Below, one piece after another: positions 30,270 through 39,707 of a stretch of DNA of 64,000 nucleotides (its first letter is position 1; each line of letters begins with the position of its first letter). Below the pieces are notes generated by a model. It was not told the origin of the DNA, did no database searches, and saw only the letters and a list, made by a program, of their open reading frames with translations. Source of the stretch: Catellatospora vulcania (GTDB lineage Bacteria > Actinomycetota > Actinomycetes > Mycobacteriales > Micromonosporaceae); NCBI RefSeq assembly GCF_009720385.1, contig NZ_WARX01000001.1, positions 496,001 to 560,000 of the forward strand. Reading direction: 5' to 3'. A program made the translations under genes and the position numbers.

Positions 30270-32203
30270 ACGAGGGTGCGACCCTGCTGGGTTCCGTGAA
30301 GGGGCCGCAGGACCTCAAGACCCTGTCCCCGGAGCAGCTGACCGGCCTGGCGGCCGAGATCCGCGACTTCCTGATCGCCAAGGTCGCGCGCACCGGCGGG
30401 CACATCGGCCCGAACCTCGGTGTGGTGGAACTCACCCTGGCCATGCACCGGGTCTTCGACTCGCCGGCCGACCGCTTCATCTTCGACACGGGCCACCAGG
30501 CGTACGTGCACAAGATGGTCACCGGCCGGATGGACGGCTTCGACCAGCTCCGCCAGCGCGGCGGCCTCACCGGCTACCCGAACCAGGCCGAGAGCGAGCA
30601 CGACCTGGTCGAGAACTGCCACGCCTCGACCGCGCTGTCCTGGGCCGACGGCATCGCCAAGGGCTACGCGCTGCGCGGCGAGAAGCGCCACGTGGTCGCG
30701 GTCGTCGGTGACGGCGCGCTGACCGGCGGCATGTGCTGGGAGGCGCTGAACAACATCGCCGCCACGGACAACCCGCTGGTGATCATCGTCAACGACAACG
30801 GCCGCTCCTACGCGCCGACCATCGGCGGGCTCGCCGACCACCTCGCCACGCTGCGCCTGAACCCGGGCTACGAGAAGGTCCTGGACCTGGTCAAGGACGC
30901 GCTGGAGAAGACCCCGCTGGTCGGCAAGCCGCTGTTCGACGCGCTGCACGCGGTCAAGAAGGGCATCAAGGACGCGGTCGCCCCGCAGGCGATGTTCGAG
31001 GACCTGGGCCTGAAGTACATCGGGCCGGTCGACGGGCACGACCAGGCCGCCATCGAGTCCGCGCTGGGCCGCGCCCGCCGCTTCGGCGGCCCGGTCATCG
31101 TGCACGCGGTCACCGCCAAGGGCTACGGCTACCAGCCGGCCCTCAACGACGAGGCCGACCGGTTCCACGCGCCCAGCGCGTTCGACCCGGAGACCGGCCG
31201 GCTGCTGGCCGCGCCCAGTCTCAAGTGGACCAAGGTGTTCGCCGAGGAGCTGGTCGAGATCGCCGGCGAGCGGCCCGACGTCGTCGGCATCACCGCCGCG
31301 ATGCCCGAGTCCACCGGCATCGACAAGCTCGCCGCGGCGTACCCGGGCCGGGCGTACGACGTGGGCATCGCCGAGCAGCACGCGACCACCTCGGCGGCGG
31401 GCCTGGCCCTGGCCGGGCTGCACCCCGTGGTCGCCATCTACGCGACGTTCCTCAACCGCGCCTTCGACCAGGTCCTGCTGGACGTGGCGCTGCACAAGCT
31501 GCCGGTCACGTTCGTGCTGGACCGGGCCGGCATCACCGGCCCCGACGGCCCGAGCCACTACGGCATCTGGGACATGTCGGTGTTCGGCGTGGTGCCGGGC
31601 CTGCGCATCGCCGCCCCGCGCGACGCGGAGACGCTGCGCGAGGAGCTGCGCGAGGCGATCGGCGTCGACGACGGCCCGACCATCGTGCGCTTCCCGACCG
31701 GCTCGGTGCCCGCGGCGCTGCCCGCGCTGCGGCGCGTCGGCGGCTCGGACGGCCTGGGCGGCCTGGACGTGCTGGCCGAGGCCGAGCGCAAGGACGTGCT
31801 GCTGGTGTCGGTCGGCGCGTTCGCGCACCTGTCGGTGCAGGTCGCCGCGAAGCTCGCCGAGCGCGGCTACGGGGTGACCGTGGTCGACCCGCGCTGGGTG
31901 CGCCCCGCCCCGGTGGACCTGGTGCCGCTGGCCCGCGAGCACAAGCTGGTGGTGACGCTGGAGGACGGCGTACGGGCCGGCGGTGTCGGCGACGCGGTCT
32001 CCAAGCTGCTGCGTGACAACGAGGTGGACGTGCCGCTGCGCGACCTGGGCGTGCCCTCGACGTGGATCGACCACGGCACCCGCGCCGAGATCCTCGCCGA
32101 GATCGGGCTCACCGTCCCGGAGATCACCGAGCGGGTCACCAAGTGGGCCGCCGCGGTGACCCCCGCCGCGCCGTCGCCGCTGGCGAGCTCGGTGCGCGGC
32201 TGA
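30266..32203 (+). CDS. dxs: 1-deoxy-D-xylulose-5-phosphate synthase
   Basis: The 645-residue thiamine-diphosphate enzyme condenses pyruvate and glyceraldehyde 3-phosphate, the first step of the MEP isoprenoid pathway. Visible features: [11 protein letters not shown] near residue 43, [10 protein letters not shown] near 74, the cofactor motif G-D-G-A-L-T-G-G...N-N near 148, D-G-H-D near 256, and the transketolase pyrimidine domain with G-I-A-E-Q-H-A-T-T near 368. The ATG follows GAGGAGAAGGT and overlaps a leader ORF by 4 nt. A strong hairpin follows at 32228-32267. Confidence 0.95.
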   Translation: MNEGATLLGSVKGPQDLKTLSPEQLTGLAAEIRDFLIAKVARTGGHIGPNLGVVELTLAMHRVFDSPADRFIFDTGHQAYVHKMVTGRMDGFDQLRQRGGLTGYPNQAESEHDLVENCHASTALSWADGIAKGYALRGEKRHVVAVVGDGALTGGMCWEALNNIAATDNPLVIIVNDNGRSYAPTIGGLADHLATLRLNPGYEKVLDLVKDALEKTPLVGKPLFDALHAVKKGIKDAVAPQAMFEDLGLKYIGPVDGHDQAAIESALGRARRFGGPVIVHAVTAKGYGYQPALNDEADRFHAPSAFDPETGRLLAAPSLKWTKVFAEELVEIAGERPDVVGITAAMPESTGIDKLAAAYPGRAYDVGIAEQHATTSAAGLALAGLHPVVAIYATFLNRAFDQVLLDVALHKLPVTFVLDRAGITGPDGPSHYGIWDMSVFGVVPGLRIAAPRDAETLREELREAIGVDDGPTIVRFPTGSVPAALPALRRVGGSDGLGGLDVLAEAERKDVLLVSVGAFAHLSVQVAAKLAERGYGVTVVDPRWVRPAPVDLVPLAREHKLVVTLEDGVRAGGVGDAVSKLLRDNEVDVPLRDLGVPSTWIDHGTRAEILAEIGLTVPEITERVTKWAAAVTPAAPSPLASSVRG

Positions 32204-32227
32204 CCACGACCGCGCGACAAGCACTGC

Positions 32228-32267
32228 CGCCGGAGCCGCCGACGACAACCCGTCGGCGGCTCCGGCG
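32228..32267 (+). terminator. Terminator of dxs
   Basis: A perfect 17-bp stem (32228-32244 with 32251-32267) and a 6-nt loop lie 25 nt after the dxs stop. Confidence 0.85.
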
Positions 32268-32360
32268 CGTCTGAGCACGCGAAGCCCCGCGGGTCGCGCC
32301 GGGCGGCCGCCGCCCGGCGGAGCGGCGGACCCGCGGACCGACGGTTGAGGTGGTGCTGGC

Positions 32361-33662
32361 GTGGTGCGTGAGCCGGACGGCGTCGGGGTCATCGACCTCG
32401 GGGTGCTGCCCGCCGACGAGCCGGACGAGCCCGCCGTGCCGCTGGGCGTGTCGCGCTGGGGACGGCGGCTGGTGGCGGGCCTCGCCTTGGCGGCCGTGCT
32501 GACCGGCGTGACCGCGGCGGAGCGGCTGCCGCAGCCCGGGGTGTCCACCCTGGCCGTCCTCCCCTCGTCGACCGGCACCGCATGGGTGGTCGACGCCGGC
32601 CTCGTCATGGTGTTCGAGAACCAGCGTGCCGTCGCCTACGACCCCGACGGCTGGCGTGAGCTGTGGTCCGTGCCCGGTGCCGCGCTGGTGCACGCGGTCG
32701 CGTACGACGACCTGGTGGTGCTGTTCCGCGGCGACGCGATGAACGAGCCGGCCGGGGAGAAGCCCGAGTGGGCCGTCGCCGTGGACCGGGCGACCGGGCA
32801 GCGGCGCTGGAGCAGCGACCGCCAGGTGGAGGTGCGCGGCGGCGTCATGGTCTCCTACCTGCCCGCCGTGCTGATGCAGGACGTGGAGTTCCGCGACACC
32901 GCCACCAACCGGTTGCGCTGGAAGCTGCCGGCCTCGCTCGCCTGGGCGGCCGACGAGCAGCGGTCGGCGCTGTGGCGCATCGCCCCGGACGGCGGGCTGG
33001 TCGAGCATGATCTGGAGACGGGGGTCGTGCGCCGTACCGTCCGGGTGCTGCTGCCCGACACGGGCCGGAACCTGAACCTGACCATCGGCCGTGGCACGGT
33101 GGGCATCACCGCGTTCGGCAACGGTGACTGGCGCGACGACAGCAAGACGCTCTGGTACGAGGTCGCCGGCCTCACCGGGGTCAGCGGGGCCGGCCAGTGG
33201 GCCTGGGAGCAGGACTGCGGCCGCGGCCTGTCATGCGCCCACACGCTCGGCGGCGATCAGGTGTTCCTGGTCGACCCGGCCACCGGGGTCACCCTGCGCA
33301 CCGCCCCCGAGGGCCGGCTGATGGGCAGCCCCCTCGGCCTGCTGCAGCTCGGCCAGGAGGGCGGGACCGACTTCAGCCTGCCGACCGTGCAGGCCGTGCT
33401 GGACCCGCGGACCGGCTACCTGCGGACGGAGCTGAAGGGCTGGCGGGTGCTCGGCATGAGCGACGGCCTGGTGCGCGTGCTCGCCCATTACGACGTGCCG
33501 CGCAAGCTCACCTACCTGGCCGAGCTGACCGAGCGGGAGGCGGTGCGGCTCGACGCCGTGCCGCACCTGCTGCGGGAGTGCACGGCGGCCGGGCGGACCC
33601 TGGTCTGCGCCACTATGGCGGGCGACATCGTGGTGCTGCGGATCGCCCGGGAGCACCGATGA
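32361..33662 (+). CDS. Single-pass membrane beta-propeller protein, PQQ-like repeats (paralogue 1 of 4)
   Basis: The 433-residue protein has a short cytoplasmic N-terminus with G-V-I-D-L-G, one membrane helix (about 38-56) and an outer part of PQQ/BamB-like propeller blades (A-Y-D-P-D-G-W-R-E-L-W-S; D-R-A-T-G-Q-R-R-W-S; V-D-P-A-T-G-V-T-L-R). A cysteine pair D-C-G-R-G-L-S-C (residue 293 region) and a C-terminal pair E-C-T...L-V-C likely form disulfides. It is the first of four tandem paralogues and overlaps the next by 4 nt. No enzyme motif is visible; a binding or assembly role outside the membrane is a guess. Confidence 0.75.
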   Translation: MVREPDGVGVIDLGVLPADEPDEPAVPLGVSRWGRRLVAGLALAAVLTGVTAAERLPQPGVSTLAVLPSSTGTAWVVDAGLVMVFENQRAVAYDPDGWRELWSVPGAALVHAVAYDDLVVLFRGDAMNEPAGEKPEWAVAVDRATGQRRWSSDRQVEVRGGVMVSYLPAVLMQDVEFRDTATNRLRWKLPASLAWAADEQRSALWRIAPDGGLVEHDLETGVVRRTVRVLLPDTGRNLNLTIGRGTVGITAFGNGDWRDDSKTLWYEVAGLTGVSGAGQWAWEQDCGRGLSCAHTLGGDQVFLVDPATGVTLRTAPEGRLMGSPLGLLQLGQEGGTDFSLPTVQAVLDPRTGYLRTELKGWRVLGMSDGLVRVLAHYDVPRKLTYLAELTEREAVRLDAVPHLLRECTAAGRTLVCATMAGDIVVLRIAREHR

Positions 33663-34969
33663 CGGCGACCGGGCCGGGCCCGTCGGACGCCGCCGTGATC
33701 GACCTCGGTGACGGCTGGGCCGACGACCCGGTCCCGCAGCCGGGCCGGCCGGCCGCGCGCCGCGGACCGGCCGTGCTCGCCGCCCTGGTGGTATGCGGTG
33801 TGCTGCTCGCGACCGCGGTGATCGGCGACGCGCCCCGGCCGCAGCCCCGGTTGACCGAGCTGGCCCGCTGGTCCGCGTTGCAGGTGCTGATGCTCTCCAC
33901 GGCCGGGACCGACACGCTCCTGGTGCACACCCCGGGCGAGGTCACGGCGTACGACGCGGCCGACGGCCGGCGACGCTGGCGCATGCCCGGCTCGACCAGC
34001 TGGATCCACGACGCCGGTGACCTCGTCCTGATGGGATTCGACCAGCCGGAGAGCACGTCGTCCGTGCCGCAGTTCACCGACGCGGTGGCCGTGGACCGGC
34101 TCACCGGGCAGGTGCGCTGGCGCACGCAGGCCTATCTGGAACAGCTCGGGGACGTGCTGCTCAGCTACGCCGGGGATGCGCGGCACCCGGTCGTCGCGGT
34201 GCACGACCCGGCGACCTTCGCGCTGCGCTGGCGCGTGGCGGTGGCCAGGTCGTTCGTGGTGGACCGCTGGGGGTCGGCGCTGTGGGAGCTGACGACGGAC
34301 GGACGGCTGGTCGAGCACGACCTCGGCACGGGCACGGTGCGCCGCAGCGCCCGGGTGCCGGTGCCGGCCGGGACTCGGGTGGCCGTGCTGGCCAGCCGCG
34401 ACGCGGTAGGGATCGTCGGGTACCGGTTCGACGGGAACGGGTTCGAGGAGCGCACCGGGGCGACGTGGTACGCCCGGGACGGCCTGGCCGTGGTGAGCGC
34501 GGACAACCGATGGCCCTGGGAGACCGACTGCGGCGCAGGGACGTCCTGCGCCTACCCGTACGACGAGAGCCCGAAGTACCTGATCGACACCGCGACCGGT
34601 GCGCCGATCCGCCCCCTGGACGGCCCGCAGCACGTCGGCAGTGCCGCCGGGCTGCTGCTGTTCGAGGGCGACGGCGGTGAGCCCGGGAGCACGCTGCGCG
34701 CCCGCCTGGAGCCGGTCGGCGGTCGGCCGCGCACCGACGTGGCGGGCTGGCGGATCCTGTCCACGACCGGCCAGGTGGCACGCCTGCTCGGCCACGAGGA
34801 TCAGGACCCGTTCGCCACCCATCTCGGCGAGCTGACCGGCGAGGGGCTGCGCCCGCTCGGCCGGGTGCCGTACGGGCTGGTGCAGTGCGCGTCCGTGCCG
34901 CGGGCGGCGATCTGCACGACCACGGGCGGCGAAGTCGTCATCTGGCGTACCGGACAGGAGCGGCCGTGA
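33659..34969 (+). CDS. Single-pass membrane beta-propeller protein (paralogue 2 of 4)
   Basis: A 436-residue paralogue with A-V-I-D-L-G-D-G-W at residue 13, a helix at about 37-58, propeller blades (A-Y-D-A-A-D-G-R-R-R-W-R; D-R-L-T-G-Q-V-R-W-R; H-D-P-A-T-F-A-L-R-W) and the same cysteine positions (D-C-G-A-G-T-S-C; Q-C-A...A-I-C). Its ATG overlaps the previous stop (ATGA), and its own stop overlaps the next start (GTGA). The tight overlaps point to coordinated production, perhaps of a complex of unlike propellers. Confidence 0.75.
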   Translation: MTATGPGPSDAAVIDLGDGWADDPVPQPGRPAARRGPAVLAALVVCGVLLATAVIGDAPRPQPRLTELARWSALQVLMLSTAGTDTLLVHTPGEVTAYDAADGRRRWRMPGSTSWIHDAGDLVLMGFDQPESTSSVPQFTDAVAVDRLTGQVRWRTQAYLEQLGDVLLSYAGDARHPVVAVHDPATFALRWRVAVARSFVVDRWGSALWELTTDGRLVEHDLGTGTVRRSARVPVPAGTRVAVLASRDAVGIVGYRFDGNGFEERTGATWYARDGLAVVSADNRWPWETDCGAGTSCAYPYDESPKYLIDTATGAPIRPLDGPQHVGSAAGLLLFEGDGGEPGSTLRARLEPVGGRPRTDVAGWRILSTTGQVARLLGHEDQDPFATHLGELTGEGLRPLGRVPYGLVQCASVPRAAICTTTGGEVVIWRTGQERP

Positions 34970-36243
34970 ACATCGCCACCGGGGGACAGGACGCAGCCAT
35001 GATCGAACTGGGCGGTGGCTGGCGGGATCCGCTGCCCGAGCCCGGTCGGCCGCGCCGGTTCCCGCGCGTGGCCGCGCCGGTGCTCGTCGCGGTCCTGCTG
35101 CTGGCGCTCGGCGGCGCGGCGCCGGTGCCGGTGCGGCTGGTCGAACTCACGCGGGTGCCGGTGGCCGACACGGAGCGCGCCGACCTGTCCTTCGTGGGTG
35201 ACGCGGTGCTGTTGCGGGGGCAGGGGCGGCTCACCGCGTACGAACTGGGCGACGGCACGCCGCGATGGAGCGTTGAGCTGCCGGACACACCGGACCTGAG
35301 CACCGTAGGGGTCTCACCGGCGGTGCCGGGGATCGCCGTGGTCACCCAGCTCGACGGGGACCGGCCGCTGTCCGTCGCGCTGGACCTGGCGACCGGGCAG
35401 CAGCTGTGGCGCTCGGACGAACTGCTGCAGCCCAACGGCGACGTCGTGTACACGATGAACGCGCTCCTCGGGCCGGACGGGGCACCCGTCGTCCACGTCA
35501 ACGATCTGCGGACCGGGGCCCGGCTGTGGACCATGCCGGACGCGGCGAACAGCGCGTACGACGCCGCGGGCGGCCGGGCCTGGACGGTGAGCCCGGCCGG
35601 GGAGGTGACGGCCTACGGCCTGCGTGACGGCCGGGTGCTGCACGCCGGCACGGTGCAGGTGCCCGCCATGGTCGAATCGGTATGGGCCGTCGACGGCGAG
35701 CTCGCCGTGCAGTACACCGCCGGGGAGGACCCCCAGACGGCCTGGTTTGACGGCACGACGCTGGCGGCGGTGCCCAGACCCGGCCAGGACGCGCGGAGCG
35801 TCGACTGCGGCCTGCTGTTCCGATGTGTACAGGTGACCGAGCCGGTCGCCGGGCTCGAGGTGATCGACCGGGCGACCGGCGCGGTGGCGCACCGGCTGCG
35901 CGCGGAGGAGTACCTGGCCAGGGAGTCCCACCTGATGGTTTTCGCGCTGGACCGGGACCTGGACGGTGGGCTCGGCCCACGCCCGCACACCGTGATCGAC
36001 CTGGGCTCGGGGCGCGTGATCGACGTCGCGGGCTGGGAGGTGCTGTGGCAGCAGACGCGGATCGAGGTGCTGGTGCGGCTCGTCGAGCACGGGACCGTGC
36101 TGCAGGTCGCGCGGCTCGGCCCGGACGGCCTGGAGATCCTGGCGCAGCTGCCCGGTGATGTGCGACGGTGTGCGTTCGAGCAGCGGACCCTTGTCTGCAC
36201 GCGGGAGGGCGACCAGGCGATCCTCTGGCGGCTCCGCGACTGA
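34966..36243 (+). CDS. Single-pass membrane beta-propeller protein (paralogue 3 of 4)
   Basis: This 425-residue member starts at a GTG overlapping the previous stop. It has A-M-I-E-L-G-G-G-W at residue 11, a helix at about 34-52, and blades such as A-Y-E-L-G-D-G-T-P-R-W-S and D-L-A-T-G-Q-Q-L-W-R. The internal pair is D-C-G-L-L-F-R-C and the C-terminal pair R-C-A...L-V-C. The close match of the last 15 residues among paralogues (T-L-V-C-T-R-E-G-D-Q-A-I-L-W-R) marks the final strand of the propeller. Confidence 0.75.
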   Translation: MNIATGGQDAAMIELGGGWRDPLPEPGRPRRFPRVAAPVLVAVLLLALGGAAPVPVRLVELTRVPVADTERADLSFVGDAVLLRGQGRLTAYELGDGTPRWSVELPDTPDLSTVGVSPAVPGIAVVTQLDGDRPLSVALDLATGQQLWRSDELLQPNGDVVYTMNALLGPDGAPVVHVNDLRTGARLWTMPDAANSAYDAAGGRAWTVSPAGEVTAYGLRDGRVLHAGTVQVPAMVESVWAVDGELAVQYTAGEDPQTAWFDGTTLAAVPRPGQDARSVDCGLLFRCVQVTEPVAGLEVIDRATGAVAHRLRAEEYLARESHLMVFALDRDLDGGLGPRPHTVIDLGSGRVIDVAGWEVLWQQTRIEVLVRLVEHGTVLQVARLGPDGLEILAQLPGDVRRCAFEQRTLVCTREGDQAILWRLRD

Positions 36244-36265
36244 TCCGGCCCGGCGGGGAGGCAGG

Positions 36266-37552
36266 GTGACCGTGCTCATCGACCTCGGTGACCCGCGCGG
36301 GACCGCCGAGGACGCCGACGACGGACCGCGGCTGTCCCGGACCGGCCGACGGGTCGCGGCGCTGCTGACCGTCGTGCTCGCCGCGCTGCTGGCCTGCGCC
36401 GGATCCGCTCCGGTGCCGCCCGCGCCGCTGCGGTGGGTCACCCAGCTCACCGCGCCGCTCGCCGCGCCCGTCGTGTTCGCCGGTGAGCTGGTGCTGGTGG
36501 TGCACCGCGGCGAGACCACGCGGGACCTGGTCGCCGTCGGGAACGCCGACGGGGCGGAGCGCTGGCGGGTGCGGCTGGACGGCCGCTCCACCGAGGTGCA
36601 CGAGGCCCGGCAGGTCGGCGGGACGCTGCTGGTCTCGGTGCTGGACAGCGCCGCGCCGTCCGACGCGTGGACCACGTACGCGCTGGACGCGGCCACCGGA
36701 GCGCGGCTGTGGCAGGAGCACGCCTACCTGGTGGGCGTCGCGCCCCGGGCGGGCGGCCAGACCGTCGCGCTGGTCGGCATGTCGCCCCCGGTCGACTGGT
36801 ACGGCGGCTGGGACGTGCGGACCGGACGTCCGCTGTGGCGGCACACCCTCGACAACTCGTACTGGCTGGCCCCGTACCTGGCGGACGGGCAGCTGGCGGG
36901 GATGGTGCTGGTCGAGGACGACGACCGGGACCGGGTCCGGCTGGTCGGCCTCGACGGCGCGCTGGGCCCGCTGCACGAGATGCCCGCGCAGACGGCCGCC
37001 GTGCAGGTGGTCGGCGGCCTGGTGGTGGCGGCCTACGAGCGGGACGGGCGGCGCCGGGTCGCGGCGCTGCGGCTGCCGGCGCTGGAGACCGCGTGGGACG
37101 TCGCGCCATCGTTCGGCAGCCGCCACGTCTACCTGACCGAATGCGCGCCGCTGGTCTGCGCCAGCGCCGCCGACGAGGTCTGGCTGCTCGACTCCGCCGA
37201 CGGCGCGGTGCGCTGGCAGGGCCGGGTCGGCGGATTCACGCCGCTCGGGCCGGGCCGGGTGCTGACCGGCACCGATGACCGCCCGCTGGCCGGGGCTCTG
37301 CGCGACGTCGCGACCGGCGACCTGCTGTTGCGGCTCGACGGCTGGACGCCGGCCGGGGCCGACGGCAGCAGGCTGGTGGTGACCCGGACCGACGGGGACC
37401 GGACCTGGTTCGGGATGGTGGACCTGGCCCGGCCGGAGCGGGTCCGGCTGGTCGGCATCGGCGGGATCACCCTGGACCGGTGCTGGCTGGGCGGCGCGAC
37501 GCTGGTCTGCCAGTCACTGGTCGGCCTGGACCTCTACCGCATAGCGGGCTGA
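36266..37552 (+). CDS. Single-pass membrane beta-propeller protein (paralogue 4 of 4)
   Basis: A 428-residue member with V-L-I-D-L-G at residue 3, a helix at about 28-46, and blades including N-A-D-G-A-E-R-W-R-V and D-A-A-T-G-A-R-L-W-Q. It differs from the others by a shorter cysteine loop (E-C-A-P-L-V-C). GGGGAGG lies 5 nt before the GTG, and 22 nt separate it from paralogue 3, so it may be translated on its own. No terminator is obvious after it; a 51-bp duplicated block lies downstream. Confidence 0.72.
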   Translation: MTVLIDLGDPRGTAEDADDGPRLSRTGRRVAALLTVVLAALLACAGSAPVPPAPLRWVTQLTAPLAAPVVFAGELVLVVHRGETTRDLVAVGNADGAERWRVRLDGRSTEVHEARQVGGTLLVSVLDSAAPSDAWTTYALDAATGARLWQEHAYLVGVAPRAGGQTVALVGMSPPVDWYGGWDVRTGRPLWRHTLDNSYWLAPYLADGQLAGMVLVEDDDRDRVRLVGLDGALGPLHEMPAQTAAVQVVGGLVVAAYERDGRRRVAALRLPALETAWDVAPSFGSRHVYLTECAPLVCASAADEVWLLDSADGAVRWQGRVGGFTPLGPGRVLTGTDDRPLAGALRDVATGDLLLRLDGWTPAGADGSRLVVTRTDGDRTWFGMVDLARPERVRLVGIGGITLDRCWLGGATLVCQSLVGLDLYRIAG

Positions 37553-37570
37553 CCCGCCGGCGCGCCGCCC

Positions 37571-37663
37571 GGCCGTCACCGGTTGGCCTGGCCCGGCGGG
37601 GTGGGCAGCGGCTCGGCGGCCGGCCGTCACCAGTTGGCCTGGCCTGGCGGGGTGGGCAGCGGC
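37571..37663. repeat. Direct repeat of 42 bp, period 51 bp
   Basis: 37571-37612 and 37622-37663 differ at two bases. The second copy codes for the C-terminus and stop of the C39-like gene; the first lies just beyond its stop. The period is 17 codons, so it looks like a recent tandem duplication of the gene's 3' end. Confidence 0.75.
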
Positions 37664-38874
37664 ACGGACGCCGGGTGGATCACGTAGACCACGCCGCGGC
37701 TGGTGTCGAGCCAGGCCGACTCCCACTCGGCCCGGCCGACGGGTTTGCGCACCTGCGCGTTGCTCGGCGAGTTCGGGTCGTTGAGCACCGGGTCGCCGTC
37801 GGCGGTGAACCCGACCAGCGCCACCAGGTGGCCCTTGGTGTCGTAGTCCAGCCCGGGGATCTGGCCCTTGCGGTACGACGCCGACACGATCAGCGGGATG
37901 CCGGCGGCGATGAACCGCTCCGCCTCGTTCAGCGAGCGCAGCCGGGTGACGAAGGCGCGCAGCCCGAACCGGCCGGCGTAGGCGGTGTTGAAGGGCCAGT
38001 TGCCGCAGCCGGAGAAGCCATGGTCGTAGGTGTGCCGGGCGGCGAAGTCGACCCACGGGTCGGTGTGGCCCGGCTCGACCCAGGCGTAGTCGGCCGGGGA
38101 CGGGCCGGCCCCCCAGTAGGCCAGCACCATCGAGGTCGAGGTCGGGCTGCACCAGGCCTCGCCGCCGTTGTCCCACTGCGGGTGCTCGCCCTTGTGGAGC
38201 TGCTGCGAGTAGGGCGGCACGTCGAGCACCAGGCCCTGTGCCGCGAGCGGGACGCTCGGTGCGAGCCCGCCGGGCGCGGGCAGCGCGGAGGCGACCGCGC
38301 CGAGGGTACGCAGCACCGGCGCATCGGTGCTGCCGACCGGCCGCAGCAGCGTCGCCCGCAGCCGCCAGGTGGTCAGGGCGCGCCCGTCGGCCGCGGCGTA
38401 GGCGTCGGCGTGCACGGTCCCGTCCGCGTCGCCCTGGCCGCGTACGGAGGTGCGTTGCAGGGCGGTGTCGTCGGCGGCCCAGTCGCCGAGCTGGAACCAC
38501 TTCGTGGTGGTGCCCGCCGCCGTCATGCCGCTCAGCTCGATGCGGACGAAGCTGCCGCCGGGGGTGTCGGCGGTCCAGGACGGGATCACCTCGGTGGCGG
38601 CGAAGCCGACAGCCGTCTCCGGGCCGGTCCAGACCGCGGACTCGTAGTCCGTGCGCAAACCGGTGGCCGGGTCGGTGCGCGACAGCGTCCCGGTCGCGGC
38701 GGTGAAGGCGAGACCCGCGGTGCCGGCGAAGACGCCGCTGCCGGCGCCCTCCGCCCAGCGCTGTGGCGAGTCCCAGCGGCGGAAGGCTATGTCACGACCG
38801 GCGGACGGCTGCCCGGCATCCGCGGTGAGCCGGCTCCCGGCCGGGGCTGCGGGCAGCGCTTCGCGTCCGTTCAT
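37627..38874 (-). CDS. C39-like cysteine peptidase
   Basis: The 415-residue protein has an N-terminal region (about 25-190) that looks like a beta-rich binding domain (S-V-W-T-G-P-E; W-F-Q-L-G-D-W) and a C-terminal C39_2 peptidase domain with the catalytic cysteine in E-A-W-C-S-P-T-S-T-S-M-V-L (C242), the histidine in G-H-L-V-A-L-V-G-F and the aspartate/asparagine in V-L-N-D-P-N. Related proteins are usually exported, but no signal peptide follows the ATG chosen after GGGAGGCACCG. It is divergent from a two-component system. Confidence 0.82.
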   Translation of the reverse strand: MNGREALPAAPAGSRLTADAGQPSAGRDIAFRRWDSPQRWAEGAGSGVFAGTAGLAFTAATGTLSRTDPATGLRTDYESAVWTGPETAVGFAATEVIPSWTADTPGGSFVRIELSGMTAAGTTTKWFQLGDWAADDTALQRTSVRGQGDADGTVHADAYAAADGRALTTWRLRATLLRPVGSTDAPVLRTLGAVASALPAPGGLAPSVPLAAQGLVLDVPPYSQQLHKGEHPQWDNGGEAWCSPTSTSMVLAYWGAGPSPADYAWVEPGHTDPWVDFAARHTYDHGFSGCGNWPFNTAYAGRFGLRAFVTRLRSLNEAERFIAAGIPLIVSASYRKGQIPGLDYDTKGHLVALVGFTADGDPVLNDPNSPSNAQVRKPVGRAEWESAWLDTSRGVVYVIHPASVPLPTPPGQANW

Positions 38875-39026
38875 CGGTGCCTCCCGTGCGTCGCCCGACC
38901 GATGGCGAATCTCTGCGATGAGATTTCTATACGCGAAGATTTTTTGCAATGGCCCGGGGGCTCTATCTTCGTGGCAGACACGCTCGCCGACTGGCGATGG
39001 TAGGCGGTCGGCAGAGAGGCGGAGAC

Positions 39027-39707
39027 GTGCGGGTGCTGGTGGTGGAGGACGAGCGGCACTTGGCCGATGCGATCGCCCGGGGGCTGCGCCGGCACGGGCT
39101 GGCCGTGGACGTGGCCTACGACGGCAGCGTGGGCCACGAGATGGCCTTCGTCACCCGGTACGACGTGGTGGTGCTGGACCGTGACCTGCCCGGCATGCAC
39201 GGCGACCAGCTGTGCGCGGCGCTGGTCGGCTCCGGGGCGCTGACCCGGGTGCTGATGCTGACCGCCAGCGGCAGCGTCGCCGAGCGGGTGGAGGGCCTGC
39301 GCCTGGGCGCGGACGACTACCTGCCCAAGCCGTTCGCCTTCGACGAGCTGGTGGCGCGGGTGCAGGCGCTGGGCCGCCGGGCGACCCCGGTCACCCCGCC
39401 CGTGCTGCGCGCCGGCGACCTCGAACTCGACCCGGCCAAGCGCTCGGTGACCCGGGGCGGCGTGCTGATCGACCTGACCAACAAGGAGTTCGGCGTACTG
39501 GAGGAGCTGCTGCGGGCCCGCGGCGGCGTGGTCTCCACCGAGGAGCTGCTGGAGCGCGTCTGGGACGCCAACACCGACCCGTTCACGACCATAGTGCGGG
39601 TCACCATGCGCACGCTGCGGATGAAGATCGGCCAGCCCGCGCTCATCGAGACGCTGGTCGGCGCCGGCTACCGCATCCCGTCGGCGGCGCAGGACGGTGC
39701 CGCGTGA
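39027..39707 (+). CDS. OmpR/PhoB-family response regulator
   Basis: A 226-residue protein with a receiver domain (E-D-E at 7-9, phosphoacceptor in V-V-L-D-R-D-L-P-G near residue 51, L-T-A-S near 79, K-P-F near 101) and a C-terminal winged helix (about 130-220) ending V-G-A-G-Y-R-I-P. It would be phosphorylated by the kinase encoded next, with which it overlaps by 4 nt. The signal and targets are unknown; the divergent C39-like gene and the propeller genes are candidates. Confidence 0.92.
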   Translation: MRVLVVEDERHLADAIARGLRRHGLAVDVAYDGSVGHEMAFVTRYDVVVLDRDLPGMHGDQLCAALVGSGALTRVLMLTASGSVAERVEGLRLGADDYLPKPFAFDELVARVQALGRRATPVTPPVLRAGDLELDPAKRSVTRGGVLIDLTNKEFGVLEELLRARGGVVSTEELLERVWDANTDPFTTIVRVTMRTLRMKIGQPALIETLVGAGYRIPSAAQDGAA

